The notes beneath the pieces are model-generated. The model was not told the origin of the DNA. It worked only from the letters and a program-made list of their open reading frames with translations, and searched no databases. A stretch of DNA of 64,000 nucleotides from DATEOR01 sp963766725 (GTDB lineage Bacteria; Actinomycetota; Thermoleophilia; Gaiellales; Gaiellaceae), in NCBI GenBank assembly GCA_963766725.1, contig CAVYBK010000015.1, positions 62,001 to 126,000 on the forward strand. Direction: 5' to 3'. The stretch's first letter is position 1. The number at the start of each line of letters is the position of its first letter. Below, piece by piece: positions 25,712-34,453 of this stretch. The position numbers and the translations under genes were made by a program.

Positions 25712-27826
25712 ATGGCGCGTGACCCGAAGCACGACATCCTCTTCGAGCCGATCGACATCGGCCCGAAGACCATGAAGAACCGCTTCTACCAGATCCCCCA
25801 CTGCAACGGGTTCGGGTCGGAGAAGCCCCTCAACCAGGCGCACTTCCGGGCCATGAAGGCCGAAGGTGGCTACGCCGCAGTCTGTACGGAGTACTGCTCC
25901 ATCCATCCGGAGTCCGACGACACGCACCGGGTCTCCGCGCGCCTCTGGGACGACGACGACATCAAGAACCTCGGGCTCATGTGCGACATGCTCCACGAGC
26001 ACGGCGCGCTCGCCGCCGCCGAGCTCTGGTACGGCGGCCCCCATGCGCCCTGCATGGAGACGCGCTGCGTCCCGCGCGCCCCCTCGCAGATCCCGTCGGA
26101 CTTCGAGCACCTCACGTATCCGAAGGAGATGGACAAGGACGACATCCGCGAGGTCCAGGGCTTCTACGTCGAGGCGGCGAAGCGCGCGCGCGAGGCGGGC
26201 TTCGACATCGTCTACGTCTACGGCTCGCACTCCTACCTCCCGCAGCAGTTCCTGACGCCGTACTACAACCGGCGCACGGACGAGTACGGCGGCTCCTTCG
26301 AGAACCGCGCGCGTTTCTGGCGCGAGACGATCGAGCAGGTGCGCGAGGCCGTCGGCGACGACTGCGCGATCGCCGTCCGCATGTCCACCGACATGTTCAT
26401 GGGCGAGGCCGGCACGCAGCTCGAGCGCGACTGCCTGCCCTTCGTGGAGCTCGTCGACGAGATCGTGGACGTCTGGGACATCAACGTCTCCGGGATCTCC
26501 GAGTGGGGCGAGGACGCGACCCCGTCCCGCTTCTACGAGTCCGGCCGCATGCTCCCCTGGCAGAAGGCCGTGAAGGGCGTCTCGAAGAAGCCGGTGCTCG
26601 GCGTCGGACGCTTCACGAGCCCGGACCTCATGGTCGAGGCGATCAACGACGGCGCCCTCGACATCATCGCCACCTGCCGGCCCTCGATCTCCGATCCCTT
26701 CCTTCCGAAGAAGATCGACGAGGGCAGGCTCGACGACATCCGCGAGTGCATCGGCTGCAACATCTGCATCTCGCGCTGGGAGATCGGCGGCCCGCCGGTC
26801 ATCTGCACCCAGAACGCGACCGCGGGCGAGGAGTATCGGCGCGGCTGGCACCCGGAGAAGTTCGAGCAGGCCGCGAACGCCGACAACGACGTCCTCGTCG
26901 TCGGCGCCGGCCCGGCCGGGATGGAGTGCGCGCGTGTCCTCGGCGAGCGCGGCATGCGCCGCGTCCACCTCGTCGAAGGGCAGGACGACATGGGCGGGAT
27001 CATGCGCTGGATCCCGCAGTTCCCCGGGCTCGGCGAATGGGGCCGCGTCGTCAACTACCGCAAGATCCAGATCGACAAGCTGAAGAACGTCGAGTTCATC
27101 CCGAACACGCGGCTCGACGCGGACGGCGTCAAGAACTACGGCGCCGAGATCGTCATCGTCGCGACCGGCGGCTACTGGGCGACCGACGGCCTCAACGGCT
27201 GCACCCACGACACGATCCCGGGCGCGGACGCCTCGCAGGCGTGGTGCGCGACTCCGGAGCAGATCATGGTCGAGGGCAAGGCCGTGGGCGACAAGGTGCT
27301 GATCGTCGACAACGACGGCTACTTCACGGGCGTCTCGCTCGCCGAGAAGCTCGCGGAGGAGGGCAAGCAGGTCACCCTGATGACGCACCTCGGCCATATC
27401 GCGCCGTACATGCACTTCACGCTCGAGGCGCCGAACATGCACCGGAAGCTGCACAAGCTGAAGGTCGAGATCGTCACGTACCAGATCCCGACGGAGATGG
27501 CAGAGGGCAAGGTCACCTCCGCGCACGTCTACGACGAGGAGCACCTGACCGAGTGGGGCGTCGACTCCGTCGTCCTCGTGACGCAGCGGCGGTCGAACGA
27601 GGCGCTCTACCGCGAGCTGAAGGACTCGGTCGGCATCGACGCGCTCGAGTCGGAGGGCATCACGGGCTTCTACCGGATCGGCGACTGCGTCGCCCCGCGG
27701 CTCGTGGCCGACTGCATCTTCGACGGGCACAGGCTGGCCCGCGAGATCGACTCCGAGAATCCCGACGTGCCGCTGCCGTTCAAGCGCGAGCGCCACGTGA
27801 TCGAGCGAGAGGCGGTGCTCGCCTGA
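25712..27826 (+). CDS. tmd: Trimethylamine dehydrogenase-type iron-sulfur flavoprotein
   Basis: A 704-residue FMN/[4Fe-4S]/nucleotide-binding enzyme. From memory of the Methylophilus enzyme, each known residue is present one position later, because that mature protein lacks Met1. These are Cys31 for covalent FMN (YQIPHCNGFG), the aromatic bowl Tyr61, Trp265 and Trp356, Ser75 and Trp106, the catalytic Tyr170, His173 and Asp268, and cluster cysteines 346, 349, 352 and 365 (CIGCNICISRWEIGG). The C-terminal half has VLVVGAGPAGMECARVLG. The expected reaction is trimethylamine to dimethylamine plus formaldehyde, with electrons to ETF. Both ETF genes follow directly. Dimethylglycine demethylase (DgcA) is a related alternative, but the intact bowl favours a trimethylated amine. 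Confidence 0.87.
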   Translation: MARDPKHDILFEPIDIGPKTMKNRFYQIPHCNGFGSEKPLNQAHFRAMKAEGGYAAVCTEYCSIHPESDDTHRVSARLWDDDDIKNLGLMCDMLHEHGALAAAELWYGGPHAPCMETRCVPRAPSQIPSDFEHLTYPKEMDKDDIREVQGFYVEAAKRAREAGFDIVYVYGSHSYLPQQFLTPYYNRRTDEYGGSFENRARFWRETIEQVREAVGDDCAIAVRMSTDMFMGEAGTQLERDCLPFVELVDEIVDVWDINVSGISEWGEDATPSRFYESGRMLPWQKAVKGVSKKPVLGVGRFTSPDLMVEAINDGALDIIATCRPSISDPFLPKKIDEGRLDDIRECIGCNICISRWEIGGPPVICTQNATAGEEYRRGWHPEKFEQAANADNDVLVVGAGPAGMECARVLGERGMRRVHLVEGQDDMGGIMRWIPQFPGLGEWGRVVNYRKIQIDKLKNVEFIPNTRLDADGVKNYGAEIVIVATGGYWATDGLNGCTHDTIPGADASQAWCATPEQIMVEGKAVGDKVLIVDNDGYFTGVSLAEKLAEEGKQVTLMTHLGHIAPYMHFTLEAPNMHRKLHKLKVEIVTYQIPTEMAEGKVTSAHVYDEEHLTEWGVDSVVLVTQRRSNEALYRELKDSVGIDALESEGITGFYRIGDCVAPRLVADCIFDGHRLAREIDSENPDVPLPFKRERHVIEREAVLA

Positions 27827-28575
27827 AGGTCGTCGTCTGCGTGAAGCAGGTCGCCGTCCTCGGCGACGAAGTCGAGTTCACCGAAGACGAGCGGGATGTC
27901 GATCCCGACTACCTCGACTTCGCGCTGAACGAGTGGGACACGTACGCGACCGAGGAGGCGCTCCGCCTCGTCGAGGCCGCAGGCTCCGGCGAGGTCGTCG
28001 TCGTGTCGGTCGGGGACGAGGACGCGGAGGACGCCATGCGGCGCTGCCTCGCCATGGGCGCCGACCGCGGCATCCGCGTCGAGGCGGAAGGGCGGCTCGA
28101 CCCGATCCAGGTCGCCCGGGCCCTCGCAGAGGTCGTCCAGGGCGAGAGCGCCGACCTCGTCTTCGCGGGCGTGCAGTCGAGCGACTCCGTCCAGGCTGCG
28201 ACCGGCGTAGCCCTTGCCGGGCTCCTCGACATGCCGTCGGTCGCGGTCGTGACGAAGATCGAGCTCGGCGACGGCAAGGCGACGGTCAACCGCGAGCTCG
28301 AAGGCGGGCTCGTGGACGTGGTCGAGGTGGACACGCCGGCCGTCCTCACCATCCAGACCGGGATCAACGAGCCGCGCTACGCGACGCTCCGGGCGATCAA
28401 ACAGGCGGAGGAGAAGGAGATCGACGTGCGGCAGGCGGTCGAGCTCGGCGAGCCGGCCGCCCGTGTCCGCAAGATGTTCGTCCCCCCGAAGGGCGAAGGC
28501 GCAGAGATGCTGAACGGGGGCGCGGCCGAGGTCGCGCAGCGCATCCAGGAGATCGTGCAGGAGAAGCTCGCGTGA
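27823..28575 (+). CDS. etfB: Electron transfer flavoprotein, beta subunit
   Basis: A 250-residue EtfB. The N terminus KVVVCVKQVAVLGDEVEF is the standard first strand. Then come DFALNEWDTYATEEALRLVE, the AMP-binding region ADLVFAGVQSSDSVQAATG, and LEGGLVDVVEVDTPAVLTIQ. No ATG, GTG or TTG is available before this conserved start. The only fitting start is CTG at 27823, overlapping the previous TGA as CTGA, whereas the two downstream junctions use GTGA. It pairs with EtfA and receives electrons from the trimethylamine-dehydrogenase-like enzyme. Confidence 0.93.
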   Translation: MKVVVCVKQVAVLGDEVEFTEDERDVDPDYLDFALNEWDTYATEEALRLVEAAGSGEVVVVSVGDEDAEDAMRRCLAMGADRGIRVEAEGRLDPIQVARALAEVVQGESADLVFAGVQSSDSVQAATGVALAGLLDMPSVAVVTKIELGDGKATVNRELEGGLVDVVEVDTPAVLTIQTGINEPRYATLRAIKQAEEKEIDVRQAVELGEPAARVRKMFVPPKGEGAEMLNGGAAEVAQRIQEIVQEKLA

Positions 28576-29516
28576 GCGTCCTCGTCGTCGCCGAGCACCT
28601 GCGGGGACAGGTCCGCCCCATCACGCTCGAGCTCGTCTCCGCCGCGAAGGAGCTCGGCGAGGAGACGTCGGTCGCGGTCATCGCCAAGGACCCTGCGGCG
28701 GTCGCCGACCAGGTGGATATCGAAGGCGTGAAGGAGATCGTCAGCGTCAAGGTCGAGCAGGAAGAGTTCGAGAACGACGTCTACTGCCAGGCGGTCGAGC
28801 AGCTCATCTCCGACCGCAGCCCCGACGTCGTCCTCGTCGGGTTCACCGTGAACGGGATGGGCTACGCGCCGGCGCTCGCGGCCAAGCTCGGCATCGGCTT
28901 CGCCTCGGATGTCTTCGCGCTCCGGCGAGACGGGGACGACCTCGTCGCCGAGCGCTCGTTCTACGGCTCGAAGGTGAACGCCGAGGTCGACTTCCCCGGG
29001 CACGACCGCGTCCTCCTCATGATCCGGCCGACCGCCTGGCCGCCGGCCGAAGGTGCCGGCGGCGCCGTCGAGGCGGAGCTCGAGGCGAGCATCTCGGGCT
29101 CGCGCGCCCGGCACGTCGACTTTCAGGAGGTCGCTGCGAGCGGCGACGTGGACATCACCGCGGCGGACTTCCTGCTTTCGGTCGGGCGCGGCGTCGGCGA
29201 GAAGGAGAACCTCGGGCAGTTCGAGGGCCTCGCGGAGAAGATGGGCGCGACCCTGTCCGTCTCCCGCCCGCTCGTCGACCAGGGGTGGATGCCGAACTCG
29301 CGGCAGGTCGGCCAGTCCGGCAAGACCGTGAAGCCGAAGGTCTATCTCGCCCTCGGCATCTCGGGCGCGGTGCAGCACCTCGCGGGCATGAAGACGAGCG
29401 GCACGATCATCGCCGTCAACACCGACCCCGAGGCCGCGATCTTCAACGTCGCCCACTACGGCGCGGTAGCCGACCTCTTCGAGATCGCCGAGGAACTAGA
29501 CAAGCTGTACGCGTGA
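28572..29516 (+). CDS. etfA: Electron transfer flavoprotein, alpha subunit
   Basis: A 314-residue EtfA. The N-terminal domain begins SVLVVAEHLRGQVRPITLEL. The C-terminal FAD domain (about residues 190-310) shows the signature order SVGRGVGEKENLGQFEGLAE, SRPLVDQGWMPNSRQVGQSG, KPKVYLALGISGAVQHLAGM and IIAVNTDPEAAIFNVAHYG. GTG overlaps the EtfB stop, and its own stop overlaps the next start (GTGA). It delivers electrons to the membrane Fe-S oxidoreductase encoded next, which takes the place of ETF-quinone oxidoreductase. Confidence 0.95.
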   Translation: MSVLVVAEHLRGQVRPITLELVSAAKELGEETSVAVIAKDPAAVADQVDIEGVKEIVSVKVEQEEFENDVYCQAVEQLISDRSPDVVLVGFTVNGMGYAPALAAKLGIGFASDVFALRRDGDDLVAERSFYGSKVNAEVDFPGHDRVLLMIRPTAWPPAEGAGGAVEAELEASISGSRARHVDFQEVAASGDVDITAADFLLSVGRGVGEKENLGQFEGLAEKMGATLSVSRPLVDQGWMPNSRQVGQSGKTVKPKVYLALGISGAVQHLAGMKTSGTIIAVNTDPEAAIFNVAHYGAVADLFEIAEELDKLYA

Positions 29517-31600
29517 CCGCGACTCGGGACACGTTCGCCGGTCTCGAGACGTGGCAGATCGTCCTCTGGTACTCGCTGATCGTCATCTCGGTCGCGATCT
29601 TCGTCTACGGAGTCGCGCGCCTCGTCCTCAAGTACCGGCGCGGGCGCGGCCCTCGGAAGATCGAGAACCCGCGCGAGCGGCTCATCCGGGCGGGCAAGGT
29701 GGTCGTCACCCACGCGTGGATCAAACGGCGCGACCCACTCGCAGGCGTCGGCCACCTCTTCGTCTTCTACGGCTTCATGGTGCTCTTCGCGGGCACGGCC
29801 ATCCTCGCCTTTCAGGACGACTTCGCCGAGCCGGTCCTGGGCTTCGACTTCTGGCACGGGTGGTTCTACAAGGTCTACTCGCTCTTCCTCGACGTCTTCG
29901 GCGCCGCCCTCGTCGTCGGGCTTGCCTACTTCGCGGTCAAGCGCGGGATCCTGAGGCCGTTTCGCCTCCGCTACTGGCGGCCCGTCGAGCCTGCCGAGCC
30001 TCTCCGAAACCAGCCGAGCCGCTATCGCCTGGGCGATTGGCTCTTCCTCGGCAGCCTCTTCTTCCTCGCGCTCACGGGGTTCCTGCTCGAGTCGTTTCGC
30101 ATCGCCGCGGACAACCCGAGCTTCGAGGTGTGGGCACCCGTGGGCTACGCGATCGGGCACGCATTCCGTGCCCTCGGCTTCGAAGACGGGGCGGCCGCGG
30201 ACGCGCGCGCCGTCGACTGGTGGGTGCACGGCGTCGTCGCGCTCTTCTGGGTCTCGTCGATCCCCTTCACGAAGGCTGTCCACATGCTCGCCGGCCCGGC
30301 CGGGGTGGCGGTCAAGGACGACCGGGCGGGCAACCGCCTGCCGCCGATCCCCGCCGGCGCGAAGGCCGCGGACGTCGGCTATGCCTTCATCGACGCCCTC
30401 TCGCCCAAGCACTTGCTCGACCTCGACGCCTGCACGAAGTGCGGCAAGTGCCACGCCGCCTGTCCCGCGACGGCGACCGGTTATCCGCTCTCACCCCGTG
30501 ACCTCGTCCTCGACCTGCGCGAGGTGGCCGAGGGCTCGATGGGGAACCGCGCCGCGCTCGGCATCGCCCCCGAGTTCCCCGAGCACGCGCAGATTCTCGG
30601 CACCATCAAGTCGGAGACGCTCTGGTCGTGCATGCAGTGCATGGCCTGCGTCGAGATCTGCCCGGTCGGGATCGAGCACGTCCCGATCATCAACCAGATG
30701 CGCCGCGCCCTTGTCGAGAAGGGCGACATGGACGGCCAGCTCCAGCAGACCCTGGAGACGATCTACACGTGCGGGAACTCCTTCGGCGAGACCAGCCGCA
30801 AGCGTGGTCGCTGGACGAGGGATCTCGACTTCAAGGTCAAGGACGTGCGCAAGGATCCGGCCGAGGTCCTCTGGTTCGTGGGCGACTACGCGTCCTTCGA
30901 CCCGCGAAACCAGAAGGTCAGCCAGTCGCTCGCGCGCATCCTCAGGCGGGCCGGCGTCGATTACGGGATCCTCTACGACGGCGAGCGCACCGCAGGCAAC
31001 GACGTGCGCCGGGTCGGCGAAGAGGGCCTCTACGCGGATCTCGCCGAGGAGAACGTCGCCACGATCTCCGGCTGCAGCTTCGACCGGATCCTCACCTCGG
31101 ACCCGCACAGCTTCAACACGCTCAAGAACGAGTACCCGCAGTTCGGCGGCGAGTGGGACGTCATGCACCACTCGCAGCTCCTCCTCGAGCTGATCGAGAG
31201 CGGGCGCCTCAAGGTGACGAAGGGCCTCGGCTACCGCGTCACCTACCACGACCCGTGCACGCTCGGCCGCTACAACGGCGTCTACGACCCGCCGCGCCAG
31301 GTTCTGGAGGCGCTCGGCGCCGAGCTCGTCGAGATGCCGCGGAACCGCGACAACGCGCTCTGCTGCGGCGCGGGCGGCGGACGCATCTGGATGAAGGAGC
31401 TGAAGGGCGAGGACTCCCCGCGCCCGAGCGAGCTCAGGATCGACGAGGCGGTCGAGCTCGGCGGGATCGACTACTTCGTCGTCGCCTGCCCGAAGGACGT
31501 GACCATGTACGAGGACGCGATCAAGACCTCCGGGCACCAGGGCGAGATCGAGCTCCGCGAGCTCTCCGAGCTCGTGTACGAATCTCTGGCGTTCGCGTAA
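29513..31600 (+). CDS. Membrane Fe-S oxidoreductase (DgcB/HdrD-like, ETF to quinone)
   Basis: A 695-residue protein. About five membrane helices fill the first 270 residues (IVLWYSLIVISVAIFVYGVA, GHLFVFYGFMVLFAGTAILA, GALFFLALTG-like LGSLFFLALTGFLLE, VHGVVALFWVSSIPFTKAVH), resembling NarI-type haem b domains. Then come two [4Fe-4S] motifs, CTKCGKCHAACP (about 307-318) and CMQCMACVEICP (about 373-384), and two CCG domains (HDPCTLGRYNGVYD, CCGAGGGRIWMKE). This architecture is known for DgcB and related ETF-linked oxidoreductases that feed the quinone pool. Location directly after etfBA supports that role. The start is GTG in a GTGA overlap. Confidence 0.9.
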   Translation: MTATRDTFAGLETWQIVLWYSLIVISVAIFVYGVARLVLKYRRGRGPRKIENPRERLIRAGKVVVTHAWIKRRDPLAGVGHLFVFYGFMVLFAGTAILAFQDDFAEPVLGFDFWHGWFYKVYSLFLDVFGAALVVGLAYFAVKRGILRPFRLRYWRPVEPAEPLRNQPSRYRLGDWLFLGSLFFLALTGFLLESFRIAADNPSFEVWAPVGYAIGHAFRALGFEDGAAADARAVDWWVHGVVALFWVSSIPFTKAVHMLAGPAGVAVKDDRAGNRLPPIPAGAKAADVGYAFIDALSPKHLLDLDACTKCGKCHAACPATATGYPLSPRDLVLDLREVAEGSMGNRAALGIAPEFPEHAQILGTIKSETLWSCMQCMACVEICPVGIEHVPIINQMRRALVEKGDMDGQLQQTLETIYTCGNSFGETSRKRGRWTRDLDFKVKDVRKDPAEVLWFVGDYASFDPRNQKVSQSLARILRRAGVDYGILYDGERTAGNDVRRVGEEGLYADLAEENVATISGCSFDRILTSDPHSFNTLKNEYPQFGGEWDVMHHSQLLLELIESGRLKVTKGLGYRVTYHDPCTLGRYNGVYDPPRQVLEALGAELVEMPRNRDNALCCGAGGGRIWMKELKGEDSPRPSELRIDEAVELGGIDYFVVACPKDVTMYEDAIKTSGHQGEIELRELSELVYESLAFA

Positions 31601-31959
31601 TGGCCCACATCGCGCTCGCGGTCTCGAACCAGGCGCGCTCCCGCGGCTTCTACGAGACCTACTTCGGCTTCGACCCCGGCACGGCCTGGGTCGCCGAGGA
31701 CGGCGTCCTCCTCATCGAAGGGCCCGGCGGCGTCCTCCTCGCCCTCGGCGAGACCGACGAGCCGATCGAGCTGCCGAGCTTCCTCCACTTCGGCTTCACG
31801 AGCGCGGCGGACGCCGAGGAGGTGCGCACTTTTCGCGACCGTCTCACCGGCGACGGGATCGAGATCGCCGAGTTCGCCGACGAGCCCGAGTACGTGAGCG
31901 TCAAGTGCAGGGACCCCGACGGCTATGTCATCGAGTTCGCCTGGGAGCCGGACGACTAG
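31600..31959 (+). CDS. VOC-family protein (glyoxalase/bleomycin-resistance fold)
   Basis: A 119-residue single-domain VOC protein with two beta-alpha-beta-beta-beta units: HIALAVSNQARSRGFYETYF, FLHFGFTSAADAEEV, and the ending YVSVKCRDPDGYVIEFAWEP, where the last Glu is the typical metal ligand together with His3 and His62 or so. The ATG shares its A with the TAA of the previous gene, so it is the last gene of the amine-dehydrogenase operon. VOC proteins bind metals and small substrates. A role in handling a reactive by-product is possible but unproven. Confidence 0.87.
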   Translation: MAHIALAVSNQARSRGFYETYFGFDPGTAWVAEDGVLLIEGPGGVLLALGETDEPIELPSFLHFGFTSAADAEEVRTFRDRLTGDGIEIAEFADEPEYVSVKCRDPDGYVIEFAWEPDD

Positions 31960-32594
31960 GCGGGATAAATCCGGACCATGATGTCCGTGGGGTTGCCGCC
32001 GTTCGTCGGCGTGATGTCGTCCGGGCACGCCGAGGATGCGACGACGAGGTCCGTGAGCGCACGCATGAGGACGTAGTCCCCGGCCTGGGACAACGCTGGC
32101 TCGATCTCGATGATGCGCCCGTCCCGCCCGACCTTCGTGTTGTAGAAGAAGTTGACGGGCTCCCAGAAGCGGCGCGGCGCGTAACCGAAGGCGGCGAGCT
32201 CGCGGTTGAAGTTGTCCGTGCAGTTGACGTGGTCGGGATAGCCGAGCGCCTCGTAGGTCTCGCGGTTGCAGGCGATCCCGAAGGTGTCGTGCCGGCCGAC
32301 CGTGTCCTCGACGAGCTCCAGAAGCGCGTTGCCATCGCCGTCGTAGAAGCACTGGCCCGGCAACGGGAAGAGGCCGTCGACGAGCGCGCGGGTGACAGTC
32401 GTCGAGAGGCCGACTCCCGGCCGGCCGCGATGAAAGGCGAGAAAGTCGGAGACCTGACAGCCCTGCAGGTCCTCGATCTGGACGTATTCGCCAGTGGCGA
32501 GCTCGTACGCCTTCGCGTCTGCGGGGCCGACGCGGGCCTCCGCCCTTGGCTCTCCAAGCGTCTCGAGGACAGGTCGCGTGGACTCGACGGCCAT
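31956..32594 (-). CDS. DUF1989 (urea carboxylase-associated family) protein
   Basis: A 212-residue cupin-like protein of the DUF1989 family. Marks are GEYVQIEDLQGCQVSDFLAF, STTVTRALVDGLFPLPGQCF, CNRETYEALGYPDHVNCTDN, FWEPVNFFYNTKVGRDGRI and the end SSACPDDITPTNGGNPTDIM. Conserved Cys, His and Asp residues suggest metal binding. Relatives are found beside urea carboxylase and beside GcvT-like proteins; some are linked to guanidine or amine metabolism. It is divergent from the second GcvT-like gene with overlapping -10 boxes, so the two are probably co-regulated. Activity is unknown. Confidence 0.88.
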   Translation of the reverse strand: MAVESTRPVLETLGEPRAEARVGPADAKAYELATGEYVQIEDLQGCQVSDFLAFHRGRPGVGLSTTVTRALVDGLFPLPGQCFYDGDGNALLELVEDTVGRHDTFGIACNRETYEALGYPDHVNCTDNFNRELAAFGYAPRRFWEPVNFFYNTKVGRDGRIIEIEPALSQAGDYVLMRALTDLVVASSACPDDITPTNGGNPTDIMVRIYPA

Positions 32595-32602
32595 CGTTTT
32601 CC

Positions 32603-32609
32603 TAGGCTA
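32603..32609. promoter_or_regulatory. Overlapping divergent -10 boxes (TAGGCT / TAGCCT)
   Basis: TAGGCT on the plus strand (32603-32608) would serve the GcvT-like gene, which has a leader and AAGGAG. TAGCCT on the minus strand (32604-32609) lies nine bases before the ATG of the DUF1989 gene. One CCTAGGCTA core would therefore start both transcripts and they should compete for polymerase. Confidence 0.45.
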
Positions 32610-32638
32610 CACCCGTCTTCCACGAAAAGGAGCTTCCG

Positions 32639-33745
32639 TTGAGCAAGGAGACCGCGTTCTATCCCCGCCTGAAGGCCATGACGGATGAGTGGATGGACCT
32701 GTTCGGCTACTGGGCGCCGACGGTCGTGACCGACACGCAGGAGGAGTACCGCGCCGTGCGCGAGACCGCGGGTCTCATGGACTTCACGATGCTCCGCAAG
32801 GTCGACATCGAGGGCGAAGGCGCGCAGAACTTCGTCAATTCGATGGTCACGCGCGACGTCTCCGAGCTGACTCCCGGGCACATCGCCTACGGCGCGCTCA
32901 CGGACGACGACGGGAAGATGATCGACGACTGTACGTCGATGATGCGCTCGCCGGACAAGATCCGCTTCTGCGGCGCGAACGACCGCGACTACGAGATCTT
33001 CAGCGAGAAGGCGCCGGAGGCCATCACCGTCCGCGAGTTCACCGACGCGATGCCACACCTCTGCCTCCAGGGGCCGAAGAGCCGCGAGATGCTGCAGGGC
33101 CTCGCCAACCAGGACCTCTCGAACGAAGCCTTCCCGTACTACACCTTCCGCGAGGACGTCGAGATCGCAGGCATCCCGATCTTCATGACCCGGCTCGGCT
33201 ACACGGCGGAACTCGGGTACGAGCTCTGGGTCGACCGCGACCGCGCGCACGAGCTCTGGGATGCGCTCGTCGCGCACACCGAGCCCCAGGGCATGAAGGT
33301 GATCGGGATGGTCGCGCTCGACCTCTTCCGGATCGAGGGCGGCTTCATCATCGGCGGCATCGAGTACGACCCCACCGTCTCGCCGTTCGAGTGCGGGCTC
33401 GGCTGGTCGGTCGACTTCGGGAAGGGCGACTTCCAGGGCCGCGAGGCGCTCGAGCGGGACAAGGACGCGACGCAGCTTCGGCTCACGAGCGTCGTCCTCG
33501 AGAGCGGCGGCGACGAGGCCTCGGGCGGAGACATCTTCGTGGACGGAGAAGAGGTCGGCCTCGTGACGCAGGCGGTCGAGTCCCCGTACCTCGGTGGAAA
33601 GACGCTGGGACTTGCGAAAATGCGCAAGGATCTCATCGAGGTGGGGCGCTCGATCGACGTTCAGATCGGGGACGAGCAGGTGCGAGGCGAGGTCGTCGCG
33701 CATCCCGTGTACGACAAGGAGCGACGGAGGGTCAAGGAAAGCTAG
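32639..33745 (+). CDS. GcvT-like aminomethyltransferase family protein (DmdA-like)
   Basis: A 368-residue folate-dependent enzyme of the GcvT family. Visible are YRAVRETAGLMDFTMLRKVD, FVNSMVTRDVSELTPGHIAY, YGALTDDDGKMIDDCTSMM (the conserved D-D-D-G-x-x-x-D-D segment), LCLQGPKSREMLQGLANQ, RLGYTAELGYELWVD, FRIEGGFIIGGIEYDP and the C-terminal barrel GGKTLGLAKM. The TTG start at 32639 has AAAAGGAG six bases upstream. The family moves a methyl or methylene group to tetrahydrofolate. It lies right after the trimethylamine-dehydrogenase operon, so it could recover the released one-carbon unit or demethylate a related substrate. Confidence 0.87.
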   Translation: MSKETAFYPRLKAMTDEWMDLFGYWAPTVVTDTQEEYRAVRETAGLMDFTMLRKVDIEGEGAQNFVNSMVTRDVSELTPGHIAYGALTDDDGKMIDDCTSMMRSPDKIRFCGANDRDYEIFSEKAPEAITVREFTDAMPHLCLQGPKSREMLQGLANQDLSNEAFPYYTFREDVEIAGIPIFMTRLGYTAELGYELWVDRDRAHELWDALVAHTEPQGMKVIGMVALDLFRIEGGFIIGGIEYDPTVSPFECGLGWSVDFGKGDFQGREALERDKDATQLRLTSVVLESGGDEASGGDIFVDGEEVGLVTQAVESPYLGGKTLGLAKMRKDLIEVGRSIDVQIGDEQVRGEVVAHPVYDKERRRVKES

Positions 33746-33747
33746 GC

Positions 33748-34441
33748 GTGGCAGGGTGGTCGACACTTGGCGGACGGGACGAGCGCGCGGCCGTGGTCCC
33801 GTTCTGGATCGCCGGAGCGGGTCTCGTCCTCGTAACCACCGCCGCGTGGATCTTCGTGATCGCCTCGAGCGGCGACGATCATGGACATGGTGCCGAGCGC
33901 CGGCGCCTACGTCGGCTCGTGGACGGTGATGATGGCGGCGATGATGCTGCCGTCGGTGGCGCCGTTCGCGCTCCTGTACGCGCGCGGGGCCTCGACCCCG
34001 GCCGCTCCCGGGCTTCTCGCGGCCGGCTATCTCGGCGTCTGGGCGCTCGTCGGGATCCCGGCCTACGCACTGGATCGCGCCCTCGGAATGGACCATCCGA
34101 CTGCAACGGCTGCCGTCCTGATCGCGGCCGGGCTCTACCAGCTGTCGCCGCTCAAGCAGGCGTGCCTCAAGCGGTGCCGCTCGCCGGTCGACTTCCTCGT
34201 CCAGCACTGGCGCCCGGGCCTGGGCGGTGCGTTCCGCCTCGGCGCCCACCACGGCGCGTATTGCCTGGGCTGCTGCATCGCGCTCATGGCCGTGCTCGTC
34301 GTCGCCGGCGGCATGGGGCTCGTCTGGGTGGTCGCGATCGCCGCGGTCGTCGCGGCCGAGAAGCTCCTTCCCCACGGCCCGCTCCTGGGCAGGATCGGGG
34401 GAGTAGGATTGATCGCTGCCGGAATCGTCGTCGCGCTGTGA
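33748..34441 (+). CDS. DUF2182 membrane protein (one frameshift)
   Basis: A membrane protein of about 230 residues with five to six helices. The first helix (PFWIAGAGLVLVTTAAWIFV) is in one frame. After a shift near 33880 the rest follows: YVGSWTVMMAAMMLPSVAPF, then PLKQACLKRCRSPVDFLVQ, then HHGAYCLGCCIALMAVLVVA. The M-M-A-A-M-M-L-P-S and C-L-x-R-C elements are DUF2182 signatures. The family is of unknown function and regularly sits next to DUF1326 proteins, as here. The GTG follows the GcvT-like stop by two bases, so it may be in the same transcript. A metal- or thiol-related membrane role is possible. Confidence 0.83.
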
Positions 34442-34453
34442 AAGGAGCCTCGC

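Noticed and set aside
25475..27796. 773-residue open frame antisense to the amine dehydrogenase
   Set aside because: No recognisable domains. It is an anticodon shadow of a gene with complete catalytic motifs.
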